Assembly (NCBI GenBank): GCA_036268075.1
Contig: DATAUV010000120.1
Location: 1-64,000 of the forward strand
From: DATARH01 sp036268075
GTDB lineage: Bacteria; Pseudomonadota; Alphaproteobacteria; ATCC43930; CGMCC-115725
DNA length: 64,000 bases
Direction: 5' to 3'
The translations under genes and the position numbers were made by a program. The notes under the pieces are model-generated. The model was given only the letters and a program-made list of their open reading frames with translations, was not told the origin of the DNA and searched no databases. This document shows, one piece after another, positions 56,983 to 64,000 of this stretch. The number at the start of each line of letters is the position of its first letter. Position 1 is the stretch's first letter.

Positions 56983-59900
56983 TCAATACTGGCCGGCGAT
57001 CGCCTCCTCGATCAGTGCCACCTCGTCGCGATCAAGATCGAACAGGCGATATACGCGGTCATTGATCTCGGCCTCCGCGTCGGCGATGAGGTCTGAAAGA
57101 CGTTTCACCTCCGCCTTGCGGGCATTGAAATAGCGTTCCCATTCGTCGCGCTCACCGACCGGGATTTCGATCTTAAATCGAGTAGCCAGCCGCAAACGGA
57201 GCCCCGCGAAGTCCAGCCCATACCAATCCCGGAAAGACCTCGCCGGCGTACCAATATCGGCCAGGCGATGAATAACCTCATTTATGGTTTTGAACCGCGC
57301 GACCGAGGCGGAACAGATATTTACCTCGATATCAGAAAATGCTTCCGGCCCGCTTCCTACTGGTAACTGCCCCATATAATTCACGCGCGCTTCGCGGAAG
57401 CCCCCACGGACCGCTGGGGCGAGGCCAGCGAAATAGAACCACAGTAACTTTGCATTCAAATATGCACCAAAACCCGTGTCAGTTATTGGAATAATATAAG
57501 ATTTATCATTTGAGTAAAATTTCTTATTGTCGTACGAAAAATTGGCTTTATCATTGAAATGAGGATAGATAATTTTATTTTGATTGAATTTTGGTTCATA
57601 TGCCGCCTGAGCTTGTTGAAGCTCCCACCAATTCTGTTTCGTTGCGCGCTTTTCTAGCAGTTTGCGAAACGGGGCGAGATGATCGCGGATCGCTGGATAT
57701 TCCTCGATATCGATGCGGTTTTTCGGCGTGTAAATGAGCCAAAGATCGTCACTCTCGACATGCCATCGCTTCAGGTTTTCGCCGACCAGGAACGGCTTCA
57801 GCAGATCGGCGGAGCGGACGTCACGGGCGACCAGCGCATCGCGTTGTTCACGGCTCAACACGAATGCTTCGTTGAGCCCGGTCTTGATTCCGTAGAGCGG
57901 CGGTCCGTACACCTCCGCCAAAGTCTTGCGACCCGCCGCCATCTTTTTGCGGATCGCATCGAGCCTATCGCCCTCAAAGCGCCATGAGCCGGCGCCCAGG
58001 CGGGCACGGGGCATCGGGCGCGACGAGGCGACGAACGCTTTCGTGAGGTCGTCGGGCAGAGCGCTCAGCTTCAAGAATCGCAAATCGCCGTTGCCGGTAT
58101 GCCCATTTGACCGGCGCAACGTGACGATGGCGGGGTAGGTCGTCACCCCTGGGAAAATCTGCAAATCTCCGAAATCGACGACCGCCTCGATTTCCGCCTT
58201 GTCGATCAGGTGGCGCCGAAGCGCGGTGCCGGAGCCGGTGCGGAAAAACGTCGACGAGGAGATGTAGCCGAGCCTCCCGCCAGGCTTAAGCAACCGCACG
58301 CCGAGTTCGAAGAAATAGGCATAGAGGTCCGCGCGATCCGCGACCACCTCATAACGCTTTTCGAGATAAGGCTTGAACGGCTTGATCAACTCCATGCGTA
58401 CGTAAGGAGGGTTTCCAATAACGATATCGAAACCATCGGACGCAAAGATTTCGGGAAACGCCGATTTCCAGTCGAACGCACGCCGATGGAAATCCGCATC
58501 CTCGATCAAGCTGTTGCCCCAGCGGATCGTTTCGTCGAGCGATTCGAGTTGGCGCCCTCTCTTCGCTGTCTTGAGCCATAGGGAAAGCCGGGTTATCTCC
58601 ACCGACTCCGAATTCACGTCCACCCCATAGAGATTGCGGGTGATGATCTCGACATCGGTGTCGCCCGCCCAATGTACCAGCAGCCCCGGCTCAAGCTCGC
58701 TCAATCGCTCGCGCACGCGGGTCTGTTCGGCCTTCAGGAAATCAAAAGCGGCGATCAGAAACGCGCCCGAGCCGCAGGCAGGATCGAGGATCCGAAGTCC
58801 GGCGACGCATCCGAGATAGGCTCGCCAGAACAATAATTCCCCGTCCTTGCCACGCCACATAATCGCGCCGGTCGCATCCTCGGCATTGGCATGCTCCGCA
58901 AGGAGCACCTGAAAACGCTCGCGAAGATGTGCGCCAATGGTGTGTTCGACGATAAAACGTGTGACAAGATCGGGCGTGTATACGACGCCATCGCGTTTTC
59001 TCTTTGTAATACTTGGAAGCGGTTGCCCGTGTATTTCTGCATGTTTTTGCTCAATATCGGTAATTGATTGCTCGAATATGTGACCAAGGATCGTTACAGA
59101 AACCTGACTTCGAAAATCGTACTGGGTAATGCTGCTGAATTGGTCAGTGAGATGATCCGGGATGGCCAGCGAATCCAGTTGCAGATCGGCCGCGAATAGG
59201 CCCCCATTGTATGGCGGGATGTTCAGTCTCGGATTACCGTGATCGACCGCGTCGAACAGGCGCCTAAGATATTCCCATTTTGGCTTGGGTTCACTGTACG
59301 GGTCGGTAAAATTGACCGCATTTCGAATGCTGTCATCGGGAAGCAGTACGGTATCTTCGGCGAAGGCTATAAATATAATCCGGTCGAGAATTTTTTGTGC
59401 CAAACGGATGGCATGTTCAGCCGGTATCTCAGCGTGTTGGCTTCGTATGAATTGGAATAGATTTTCACGAATTTCACGATACTCTTGGTAGAGCTTATCG
59501 GTGATATCCTTATCTTCACGGAGACTGCGCTCCAGAAGGCTCTGCGTCTCGCCATTGAGCAGAAACTGTGCTCCTAGCAACCGAACGAAACGTTTGAGTA
59601 TGGCAGGTTGATCGAGCGCACTAAGATCGAATTCCTCATAGTCGCGCCGACCCCGGCCGACCGCATAAAGGCGCAGCTCTCGCTGATTGGAGACGATTAC
59701 CCACCGAGCGCCGATCGCGTCATTAGCGTACTCCCATGCCTGTTGCACCGGCGTCTTGGCACGCCCGGGCATGATCGCATCAAGGTTTTTGAGGGAAGGC
59801 CCCTTGAGCTCAAAAGGGGCAAGAATATCCGAATGATCGGCGGAGAACCGACCGAGGGCAAGGTCGACTTCGCCCGCGCCCACCGCCTGTTTCACCGAAA

Positions 59901-60120
59901 CTGTCGCCGCTCCAGAAGCGTCGAAAGACCGATAGCCCAATACGTCCTGCACGACATAGCGGTTGAAATCCGCCTCGAGCGAGGTTTCCTTCCGGCTCAG
60001 CAGAAACTCGTCTCGCATCAGCATCGCCCAGTGGGATGCGGCGTCCTGCTGCGCGCTGCTGGGCGTAAAGTCGAAGGCTTGCAGCGCAGCTTCGAGGGTT
60101 TTGGCGTTGAATAATGGCAT
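56983..60120 (-). CDS. Type IIG restriction-modification enzyme (Eco57I-type methylase)
   Basis: 1045 residues. N-terminal PD-(D/E)XK nuclease (GEVDLALG with D86, then APFELKGPS with E104/K106), a helical connector (230-440) with DGVVYTPDLVTRF, methylase motif I ILDPACGSGAFLIA (446-458), motif IV IGNPPYVRME (569-577) and a TaqI-type specificity half with LYGIKTGLNEAFVL and GENLKRWHVE (760-830). Both activities in one chain point to a type IIG system needing no partner. Codon use changes near 57440-57620, where the DNA is AT-rich, unlike the flanks, a sign of transfer or recombination in the recognition part. Neighbouring genes are unrelated metabolic genes. Confidence 0.9.
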   Translation of the reverse strand: MPLFNAKTLEAALQAFDFTPSSAQQDAASHWAMLMRDEFLLSRKETSLEADFNRYVVQDVLGYRSFDASGAATVSVKQAVGAGEVDLALGRFSADHSDILAPFELKGPSLKNLDAIMPGRAKTPVQQAWEYANDAIGARWVIVSNQRELRLYAVGRGRRDYEEFDLSALDQPAILKRFVRLLGAQFLLNGETQSLLERSLREDKDITDKLYQEYREIRENLFQFIRSQHAEIPAEHAIRLAQKILDRIIFIAFAEDTVLLPDDSIRNAVNFTDPYSEPKPKWEYLRRLFDAVDHGNPRLNIPPYNGGLFAADLQLDSLAIPDHLTDQFSSITQYDFRSQVSVTILGHIFEQSITDIEQKHAEIHGQPLPSITKRKRDGVVYTPDLVTRFIVEHTIGAHLRERFQVLLAEHANAEDATGAIMWRGKDGELLFWRAYLGCVAGLRILDPACGSGAFLIAAFDFLKAEQTRVRERLSELEPGLLVHWAGDTDVEIITRNLYGVDVNSESVEITRLSLWLKTAKRGRQLESLDETIRWGNSLIEDADFHRRAFDWKSAFPEIFASDGFDIVIGNPPYVRMELIKPFKPYLEKRYEVVADRADLYAYFFELGVRLLKPGGRLGYISSSTFFRTGSGTALRRHLIDKAEIEAVVDFGDLQIFPGVTTYPAIVTLRRSNGHTGNGDLRFLKLSALPDDLTKAFVASSRPMPRARLGAGSWRFEGDRLDAIRKKMAAGRKTLAEVYGPPLYGIKTGLNEAFVLSREQRDALVARDVRSADLLKPFLVGENLKRWHVESDDLWLIYTPKNRIDIEEYPAIRDHLAPFRKLLEKRATKQNWWELQQAQAAYEPKFNQNKIIYPHFNDKANFSYDNKKFYSNDKSYIIPITDTGFGAYLNAKLLWFYFAGLAPAVRGGFREARVNYMGQLPVGSGPEAFSDIEVNICSASVARFKTINEVIHRLADIGTPARSFRDWYGLDFAGLRLRLATRFKIEIPVGERDEWERYFNARKAEVKRLSDLIADAEAEINDRVYRLFDLDRDEVALIEEAIAGQY

Positions 60121-60187
60121 CGAGCCTAATTAGCCGAGTTGAGGAGTGGAGGGCCAGAAGAAGCGGCCGGTTTGTATTTTTTGTTCC

Positions 60188-60247
60188 CCCAAATCCCCCA
60201 CCCCAACCCTCCCCCCCGCTTGCCGGGGAGGGTTGGGGTGGGGGCCA
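60188..60247. repeat. Palindromic repeat, family E-like
   Basis: CCCCCACCCCAACCCTCCCC and GGGGAGGGTTGGGGTGGGGG form a hairpin in the gap before the hydrolase gene. Confidence 0.75.
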
Positions 60248-60309
60248 CGCTGGTGGCGGCCGCGCGAAAACCGCCCTAACATGAGCGACATTCGACCAGG
60301 GAGCACAAC

Positions 60310-61149
60310 ATGCCCGTCGCCCAGATTCGCGGCATCGACATCAACTACGAGGTTCTCGGCGAGCACGGACCGTGGGTTGCGCTGCAGCCGGGCGGACGGC
60401 GGGCGGGGGCTTCGCTGCAGCGGCTCGCCGCCGGGATCGCCGAGGCCGGCAACCGGGTCCTCATTTACGACCGGCGCAATTGCGGCGCGTCCAGCGTCGC
60501 CATCGACGGCGCCTCGGAGAACGAGGAGTGGGCCGAGGACCTCCACGAATTGCTGATGCGGCTCGACGCGGCGCCGGCCTATGTCGGCGGCAGCTCGTCG
60601 GGTTGCCGGCTGGCGCTGATCCTGGCGCTGCGCCACCCCGCCGATGTGCGCGGATTGCTGCTGTGGCGGGTCACCGGCGGCCAGCACGCGGCCACCCATT
60701 TGTCGAACCAGTACTACGCCTCGCACATCGCGGCGGCGAAATCCGGCGGCATGGCGGCGGTCTGCGCGATGGAGCACTGGACCGAGGTGATTGCCGCCAA
60801 CCCCAAGAGCCGCGCCGCGCTGACGGCGCTGGCCCCGGAGGAGTTCATCGCCCGGATGGAGCGGTGGCGGCACAGCTTCGACGCCGGCGCCGAGCACCCG
60901 GTGATCGGCCTCAGCCCGGCCGAGCTGCGCGGCCTCGCGATGCCGGCGTGCATCGTCCCCGGCAAGGACCCGGTTCACCCGCTCGCCGCCGGCCAAGCCG
61001 CCCATCGCCTGATGCCGAACGCCGAATATGTCGAGGTGGTGACGCAGCAGGCCGCCACGCTCGATGAGGCTTTCGCCGATTGGGACGCCAAGGAAGGTCT
61101 CCTCGCGGCGACCTTTGTCGACTTCCTGCGCCGGCAGCGGCGGCGGTAA
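60310..61149 (+). CDS. Alpha/beta hydrolase
   Basis: 279 residues. The N-terminal strand set (INYEVLGEHGPWVALQPGGR), VLIYDRRNCGASSVAI with an RRNCG oxyanion segment, and the nucleophile elbow GGSSSGCRLAL (Ser in the middle). An acid may be D in PGKDPVHPL. The usual C-terminal catalytic His is not obvious (region VVTQQAATLDEAFADW), so activity needs checking. GGGAG precedes the ATG. Confidence 0.83.
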   Translation: MPVAQIRGIDINYEVLGEHGPWVALQPGGRRAGASLQRLAAGIAEAGNRVLIYDRRNCGASSVAIDGASENEEWAEDLHELLMRLDAAPAYVGGSSSGCRLALILALRHPADVRGLLLWRVTGGQHAATHLSNQYYASHIAAAKSGGMAAVCAMEHWTEVIAANPKSRAALTALAPEEFIARMERWRHSFDAGAEHPVIGLSPAELRGLAMPACIVPGKDPVHPLAAGQAAHRLMPNAEYVEVVTQQAATLDEAFADWDAKEGLLAATFVDFLRRQRRR

Positions 61150-61167
61150 GCGCCAACAGCCCTTGCC

Positions 61168-61249
61168 CGTCATCCCGGCGCAGGCCGGGACCCACGTGTG
61201 GAGCGTTCGGAAAGCTGAAAAGTGGGTCCCGGCCTGCGCCGGTATGACG
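61168..61249. repeat. Dispersed palindromic repeat, family A
   Basis: CGTCATCCCGGCGCAGGCCG ... GTGGGTCCCGGCCTGCGCCG, nearly the same as the copy at 458-539. It separates the convergent hydrolase and dodecin genes. Confidence 0.92.
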
Positions 61250-61271
61250 ATTGTGAGATTCCCGCGTGTCG

Positions 61272-61478
61272 TCAGTCGAGCGTGAAGCCGACCTTCAGCG
61301 TCACCTGGAAGTGGCTGACCTTGCCGTTGTCGATGTGGCCGCGGGTTTCGGCGACCTCGAACCAGCGCAGTTCACGCACGGTCTTAGAGGCGCGGGCGAT
61401 TGCCATGCGGATGGCGTCGTCGATGCTCTTTTCCGACGAGCCGACGATCTGAATGACGCGGTAGATGTGGTCGTCCAT
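61272..61478 (-). CDS. Dodecin
   Basis: 68 residues, the size of this dodecameric flavin-binding protein. The fold is clear: HIYRVIQIVGSSEKSIDDAI (strand, helix), ASKTVRELRWFEVAETRG with the conserved Trp that stacks on flavin, and FQVTLKVGF. Dodecins store FMN/FAD or riboflavin and protect from photoreactive flavin. It lies 55 bp downstream of the ferritin-like gene on the same strand. Confidence 0.93.
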   Translation of the reverse strand: MDDHIYRVIQIVGSSEKSIDDAIRMAIARASKTVRELRWFEVAETRGHIDNGKVSHFQVTLKVGFTLD

Positions 61479-61533
61479 CGCTTTCTCCCATTCTACTGCC
61501 CGGCGAACGGTCGGATCGCGAGAACGATCCGGG

Positions 61534-62658
61534 TCAGGCGATCTTCTGGCCGATGACCCGGCGCTTCTCGTTGATCGCGCGGAGGTATTCGATGCCGTCG
61601 GCGGCGATCGCGTCGCCGATCATCGCATCGCCCTCGGCGGCGAGCTCGTTGGTGTCGACCCAGGCGGAATAGATGTGGATCGTGCGGTCGGTGACGATGC
61701 CGGCCTTCAAGAGGGTCTTGACCAACACGCGGAAGACATTGGTGCCTTCCTTGAGCGAGTTCTTGCGCCCGCCGTGGAAGCGCTCGCGCACCGAGTCGCG
61801 CAGCTTGCCGACATCGAGCCCGAACCCCTCGTAGACATAGGCGCGCTGGGCCATGCTGGAGAGGTTGAAGAGCAGGATCTCGAACACTCGCGCGGTCCAG
61901 TCTTCGACCTGCTCGTGCTCCTCGCGCGAGAGGCGCGGGATCGTGCGGTCGGCCCAGATCTTGCCAAAGCGGTGATGGAACGCCTCGTCGGTCATCACGA
62001 GCTGTACGAGGCGCTTCAGCAGCGGGTCGCGGGCATGGGCGTGGAGGTTGGCGAAGGCGCCCATCGCCAGCCCCTCCAGCAGCATCTGCATGCCGATCAG
62101 CTTTTTGTAGACGACCGGCGACAGCACGATGTCGGTCAGGAACTCGCCGAGCACCGGCCCGACCGGATAGGGCGTGCCCCAGCGCGCCTTGACGTAGCGG
62201 CCGAACGCGGCGACGTGGCGCGCCTCCTCGCGCACCTGGTTGGCGGCGTATTCCTGCGCGCCGGGGTCGAGGAGGATGTCGCAGAGCGAGGCCGACAGCG
62301 ACAGCGCCCCCTGCTCGCCATGCAGGATGTTCGACAGCGTCCAGCGCTGGATCTGGTTCGCGAGGCGGATTTTCTGCCCCTCGTCGAGATGCTCGGTCGC
62401 GCCGCAATTCAGTTCGGGGAACCGTTCGAGCGGCAAAAGCGGCTCGTGGTCGAGGTCCCAGCCCTGGGTGAAATCGAGATAGGCCGGGTTGTACGGGTCC
62501 CAGAAATGGTCGTGCGTCGCGCCGATGATCCCGTCGAACGCATCGCTGCGCCTCCCATACCGCTCGACCGCCACCATCGCCGCGAAATCATCGGCCGCGA
62601 CGGTCTCGTAGGCGGAGTCGTGGGTGATTTGGGTGTCGGTCGCGGCGTCCTGGGTCAT
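61534..62658 (-). CDS. Ferritin-like diiron protein
   Basis: 374 residues from ATG at 62658. Helical, with the ligand pattern of a diiron carboxylate site: ILHGEQGALSL (Glu), VREEARHVAAFG (EExRH), LLEGLAMGAF (Glu), and MTDEAFHHRFGK (DExxHH). It resembles diiron oxygenases and fatty-acid/aldehyde oxidases rather than iron-storage ferritin. A substrate oxidation is inferred, not shown. The dodecin gene after it suggests a link to flavin or oxidative chemistry, but the pairing could be chance. Confidence 0.8.
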   Translation of the reverse strand: MTQDAATDTQITHDSAYETVAADDFAAMVAVERYGRRSDAFDGIIGATHDHFWDPYNPAYLDFTQGWDLDHEPLLPLERFPELNCGATEHLDEGQKIRLANQIQRWTLSNILHGEQGALSLSASLCDILLDPGAQEYAANQVREEARHVAAFGRYVKARWGTPYPVGPVLGEFLTDIVLSPVVYKKLIGMQMLLEGLAMGAFANLHAHARDPLLKRLVQLVMTDEAFHHRFGKIWADRTIPRLSREEHEQVEDWTARVFEILLFNLSSMAQRAYVYEGFGLDVGKLRDSVRERFHGGRKNSLKEGTNVFRVLVKTLLKAGIVTDRTIHIYSAWVDTNELAAEGDAMIGDAIAADGIEYLRAINEKRRVIGQKIA

Positions 62659-62744
62659 CAGCGATCCTCCCCCGTCCTTGCAGCCTCCGCCTCGCGAGCG
62701 CACATTGTGGTACAGATCGCCCGGAAAATCGAACGCTACCCGCC

Positions 62745-63335
62745 ATGCTGAGCGCGCTTGCCCTGTCAGGATGCTTGATCCCACCTCTCGCGCTGCTCAC
62801 CGGACTCCCGCTTGGCCAGGAAGACGGAGCCGCTGGCGTCCCTGCGAAGCTCGCCGGTCTGCCGAAAAAGCAAGCCGCCTTTCGTGCCGCGATCAAGGAA
62901 GCAATCCTGACGAGCTGGGCGAACTCGCGGACGCCGTTTACGCCGGCGAACGGGAGATTGCCCGGGAAATGGTCCCCAAGATGGAATTGCTCGGGAACCG
63001 GCTCACGGAGCTGAAGCGGGCTCGTCACACCCCCAAACGCGTGCACTGCGGCGGCACATGGAGGAATGGCTCGACAACACCGCCACCTGGCTTGAGCGCT
63101 ACCAAAATCCGCGGATTATGCTGATAAAGCTCGCCTCCGATCGGCGCAGCCTGACCGAACCGGGAAGCCCCGTGTTTTCGACTGCCGGGGAAGTAGAGGC
63201 TCACCTGCGCAGCCTCAGCGGTTCTTCACAGACGACTACAACTTCCCACTCCTCCTGCGCTGGCTCAGGCGATTTTTGCGCGCCCTCATCCAGGCCCTCT
63301 CGCAACCCCTACTGGCCGCGACCGAAATCCCCTAA
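62745..63335 (+). pseudogene. Decayed, frameshifted coding sequence (unidentified)
   Basis: In a 700-bp stretch without an intact gene, protein-like pieces follow each other in different frames: PAKLAGLPKKQAAFRAAIKE (62850s), DELGELADAVYAGEREIARE (62907-), HMEEWLDNTATWLERYQNPR (63055-), and FFTDDYNFPLLLRWLRRFLR to a TAA at 63333. The pieces look like one broken gene. I cannot name the family. Confidence 0.4.
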
Positions 63336-63356
63336 AAAGAGCCGCTCAGCCGTTCT

Positions 63357-64000
63357 TCATGGAGACAGCATAGCAGCTCGGTACCACTCACAGGTTTGGC
63401 GTATTCCTTCGGCGAGACCGATACTCGGGCGCCATCCAGAAGCGTTCAACTTCGTGACGTCGAGCAGCTTGCGCGGACTACCGTCGGGCTTCGACGTGTC
63501 GAACTCGAACCGGCCGCTAAAGCCTGCAGCATCAGCGATCAACCGCGCGAGGTCCCCAATCGTCACGTCTTCGCCGGTGCCGATATTGATCGGCTCTTCC
63601 GCCGACCACGTCTTCATCAGAAATACGCAGGCGTCGGCGAGATCGTCGACATGGAGGAACTCACGGCGGGGAGTGCCCGAACCCCAGACCTCGACGGAAT
63701 CCCTGCCTTCGCGCACGGCCCCGTCGGTCTTGGCAAGCAGCGCCGGCAGGACATGGCTCGATAAAAGGTCGAAATTGTCATAGGGACCGTACAGATTTGT
63801 CGGCATCACCGAAACGAAGTCGCAGCCATACTGCCGCCGATAAGCCTGGCAGAGCTTGAGTCCGGCAATCTTGGCAATAGCATACCATTGATTTGTCGGT
63901 TCCAGGGGACCGGCCAACAGGCAGCTCTCCGGCATCGGCTGCGGAGCAAGACGCGGGTAGATGCACGACGAACCAAGGAACATCAGCTTCGCGACCCCGG
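63357..64000 (-). CDS. GDP-L-fucose synthase-like epimerase/reductase (5' end outside the window)
   Basis: The readable 214 residues cover the middle and end of a GDP-fucose synthase: MFLGSSCIYPRLAPQPMPES (Ser and Cys), YAIAKIAGLKLCQ (Tyr-xxx-Lys), VMPTNLYGPYDNFD, SSHVLPALL (the His that aligns with E. coli His179), and a C-terminal LDVTKLNASGWRP. This enzyme converts GDP-4-keto-6-deoxymannose to GDP-L-fucose, used in surface polysaccharide. The ORF runs off the window end. Other nucleotide-sugar genes probably follow to the right. Confidence 0.88.
   Translation of the reverse strand, partial: GVAKLMFLGSSCIYPRLAPQPMPESCLLAGPLEPTNQWYAIAKIAGLKLCQAYRRQYGCDFVSVMPTNLYGPYDNFDLLSSHVLPALLAKTDGAVREGRDSVEVWGSGTPRREFLHVDDLADACVFLMKTWSAEEPINIGTGEDVTIGDLARLIADAAGFSGRFEFDTSKPDGSPRKLLDVTKLNASGWRPSIGLAEGIRQTCEWYRAAMLSP

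Noticed and set aside
62624..63124. Intact 166-residue gene on the plus strand
   Set aside because: Its first half is the antisense of the ferritin-like gene's upstream and start region; only a middle segment looks protein-like and it is out of frame with its apparent continuation.

Overview
The window is high-GC, densely coded DNA that looks like the chromosome of an alphaproteobacterium, probably Hyphomicrobiales/Rhodospirillales-like. The pointers are the gene types (CaiB/BaiF, LLM flavoprotein, ooxABC-like oxidoreductase, urea ABC transporter, TRAP receptor) and many dispersed palindromic repeats typical of that class. No rRNA, tRNA, CRISPR array or intact insertion sequence was recognised. 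Both ends cut through genes (a C-terminal stub at 1-72 and a GDP-fucose-synthase-like gene running off at 64000).

Layout. 1-9.7 kb: metabolic genes, namely RidA, a CoA-transferase, a Bcr/CflA efflux pump, a secreted PEBP protein, an LLM flavoprotein, an unusual CinA-like/nucleotidylyltransferase fusion, a secreted LVIVD protein coupled to a BamE-like protein, and a TerC protein. 9.7-14.3 kb: a DUF5681 protein, a small ORF and a 1105-residue single-chain restriction-modification enzyme (PD-ExK nuclease, N6-adenine methylase, ISP-type C-terminus). 14.3-20.8 kb: M20 amidohydrolase, unknown proteins, a decayed ABC receptor and a GNAT/MFS pair. 20.9-26.4 kb: a TRAP-type receptor next to a Cache-PAS histidine kinase, then an NDP-forming acyl-CoA synthetase. 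26.5-27.2 kb: a probable antitoxin/PIN toxin pair. 27.2-31.2 kb: a split ooxABC-like amine/opine dehydrogenase set and small secreted proteins.

31.4-37.3 kb: a complete five-gene peptide/nickel-type ABC importer. 37.3-39.6 kb: a TerB-DnaJ protein, a HicB-like stub, a murein amidase and an NTF2-fold protein. 39.8-45.9 kb: a complete urea importer urtABCDE behind a very good sigma-54 promoter candidate. 46-50.4 kb: an ABC receptor, an orphan OmpR-type regulator, an ECF sigma factor and a TDT-like membrane protein. 50.7-56.8 kb: a GxxExxY remnant, a lipocalin-like protein behind a 20-codon ORF, an amidase with a small coupled partner, a 2OG-Fe dioxygenase, a DUF3892 protein, an MFS carrier and an FAH-family hydrolase. 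57-60.1 kb: a second, unrelated single-chain type IIG R-M enzyme with an AT-rich stretch. 60.3-64 kb: an alpha/beta hydrolase, dodecin, a diiron ferritin-like protein, a decayed stretch and nucleotide-sugar metabolism.

Two themes stand out. Several families of short inverted repeats sit in intergenic gaps and repeatedly inside operons (urtA/B, urtB/C, urtD/E and both ATPase junctions of the peptide importer), where they supply ribosome-binding sites, false N-termini and in one case a protein C-terminus. The window also holds two unrelated one-polypeptide R-M enzymes, the best candidates for defence functions. No multi-gene system that is clearly new was found; the most unusual proteins are the CinA-like/nucleotidylyltransferase fusion and the helicase-less ISP-type R-M enzyme.
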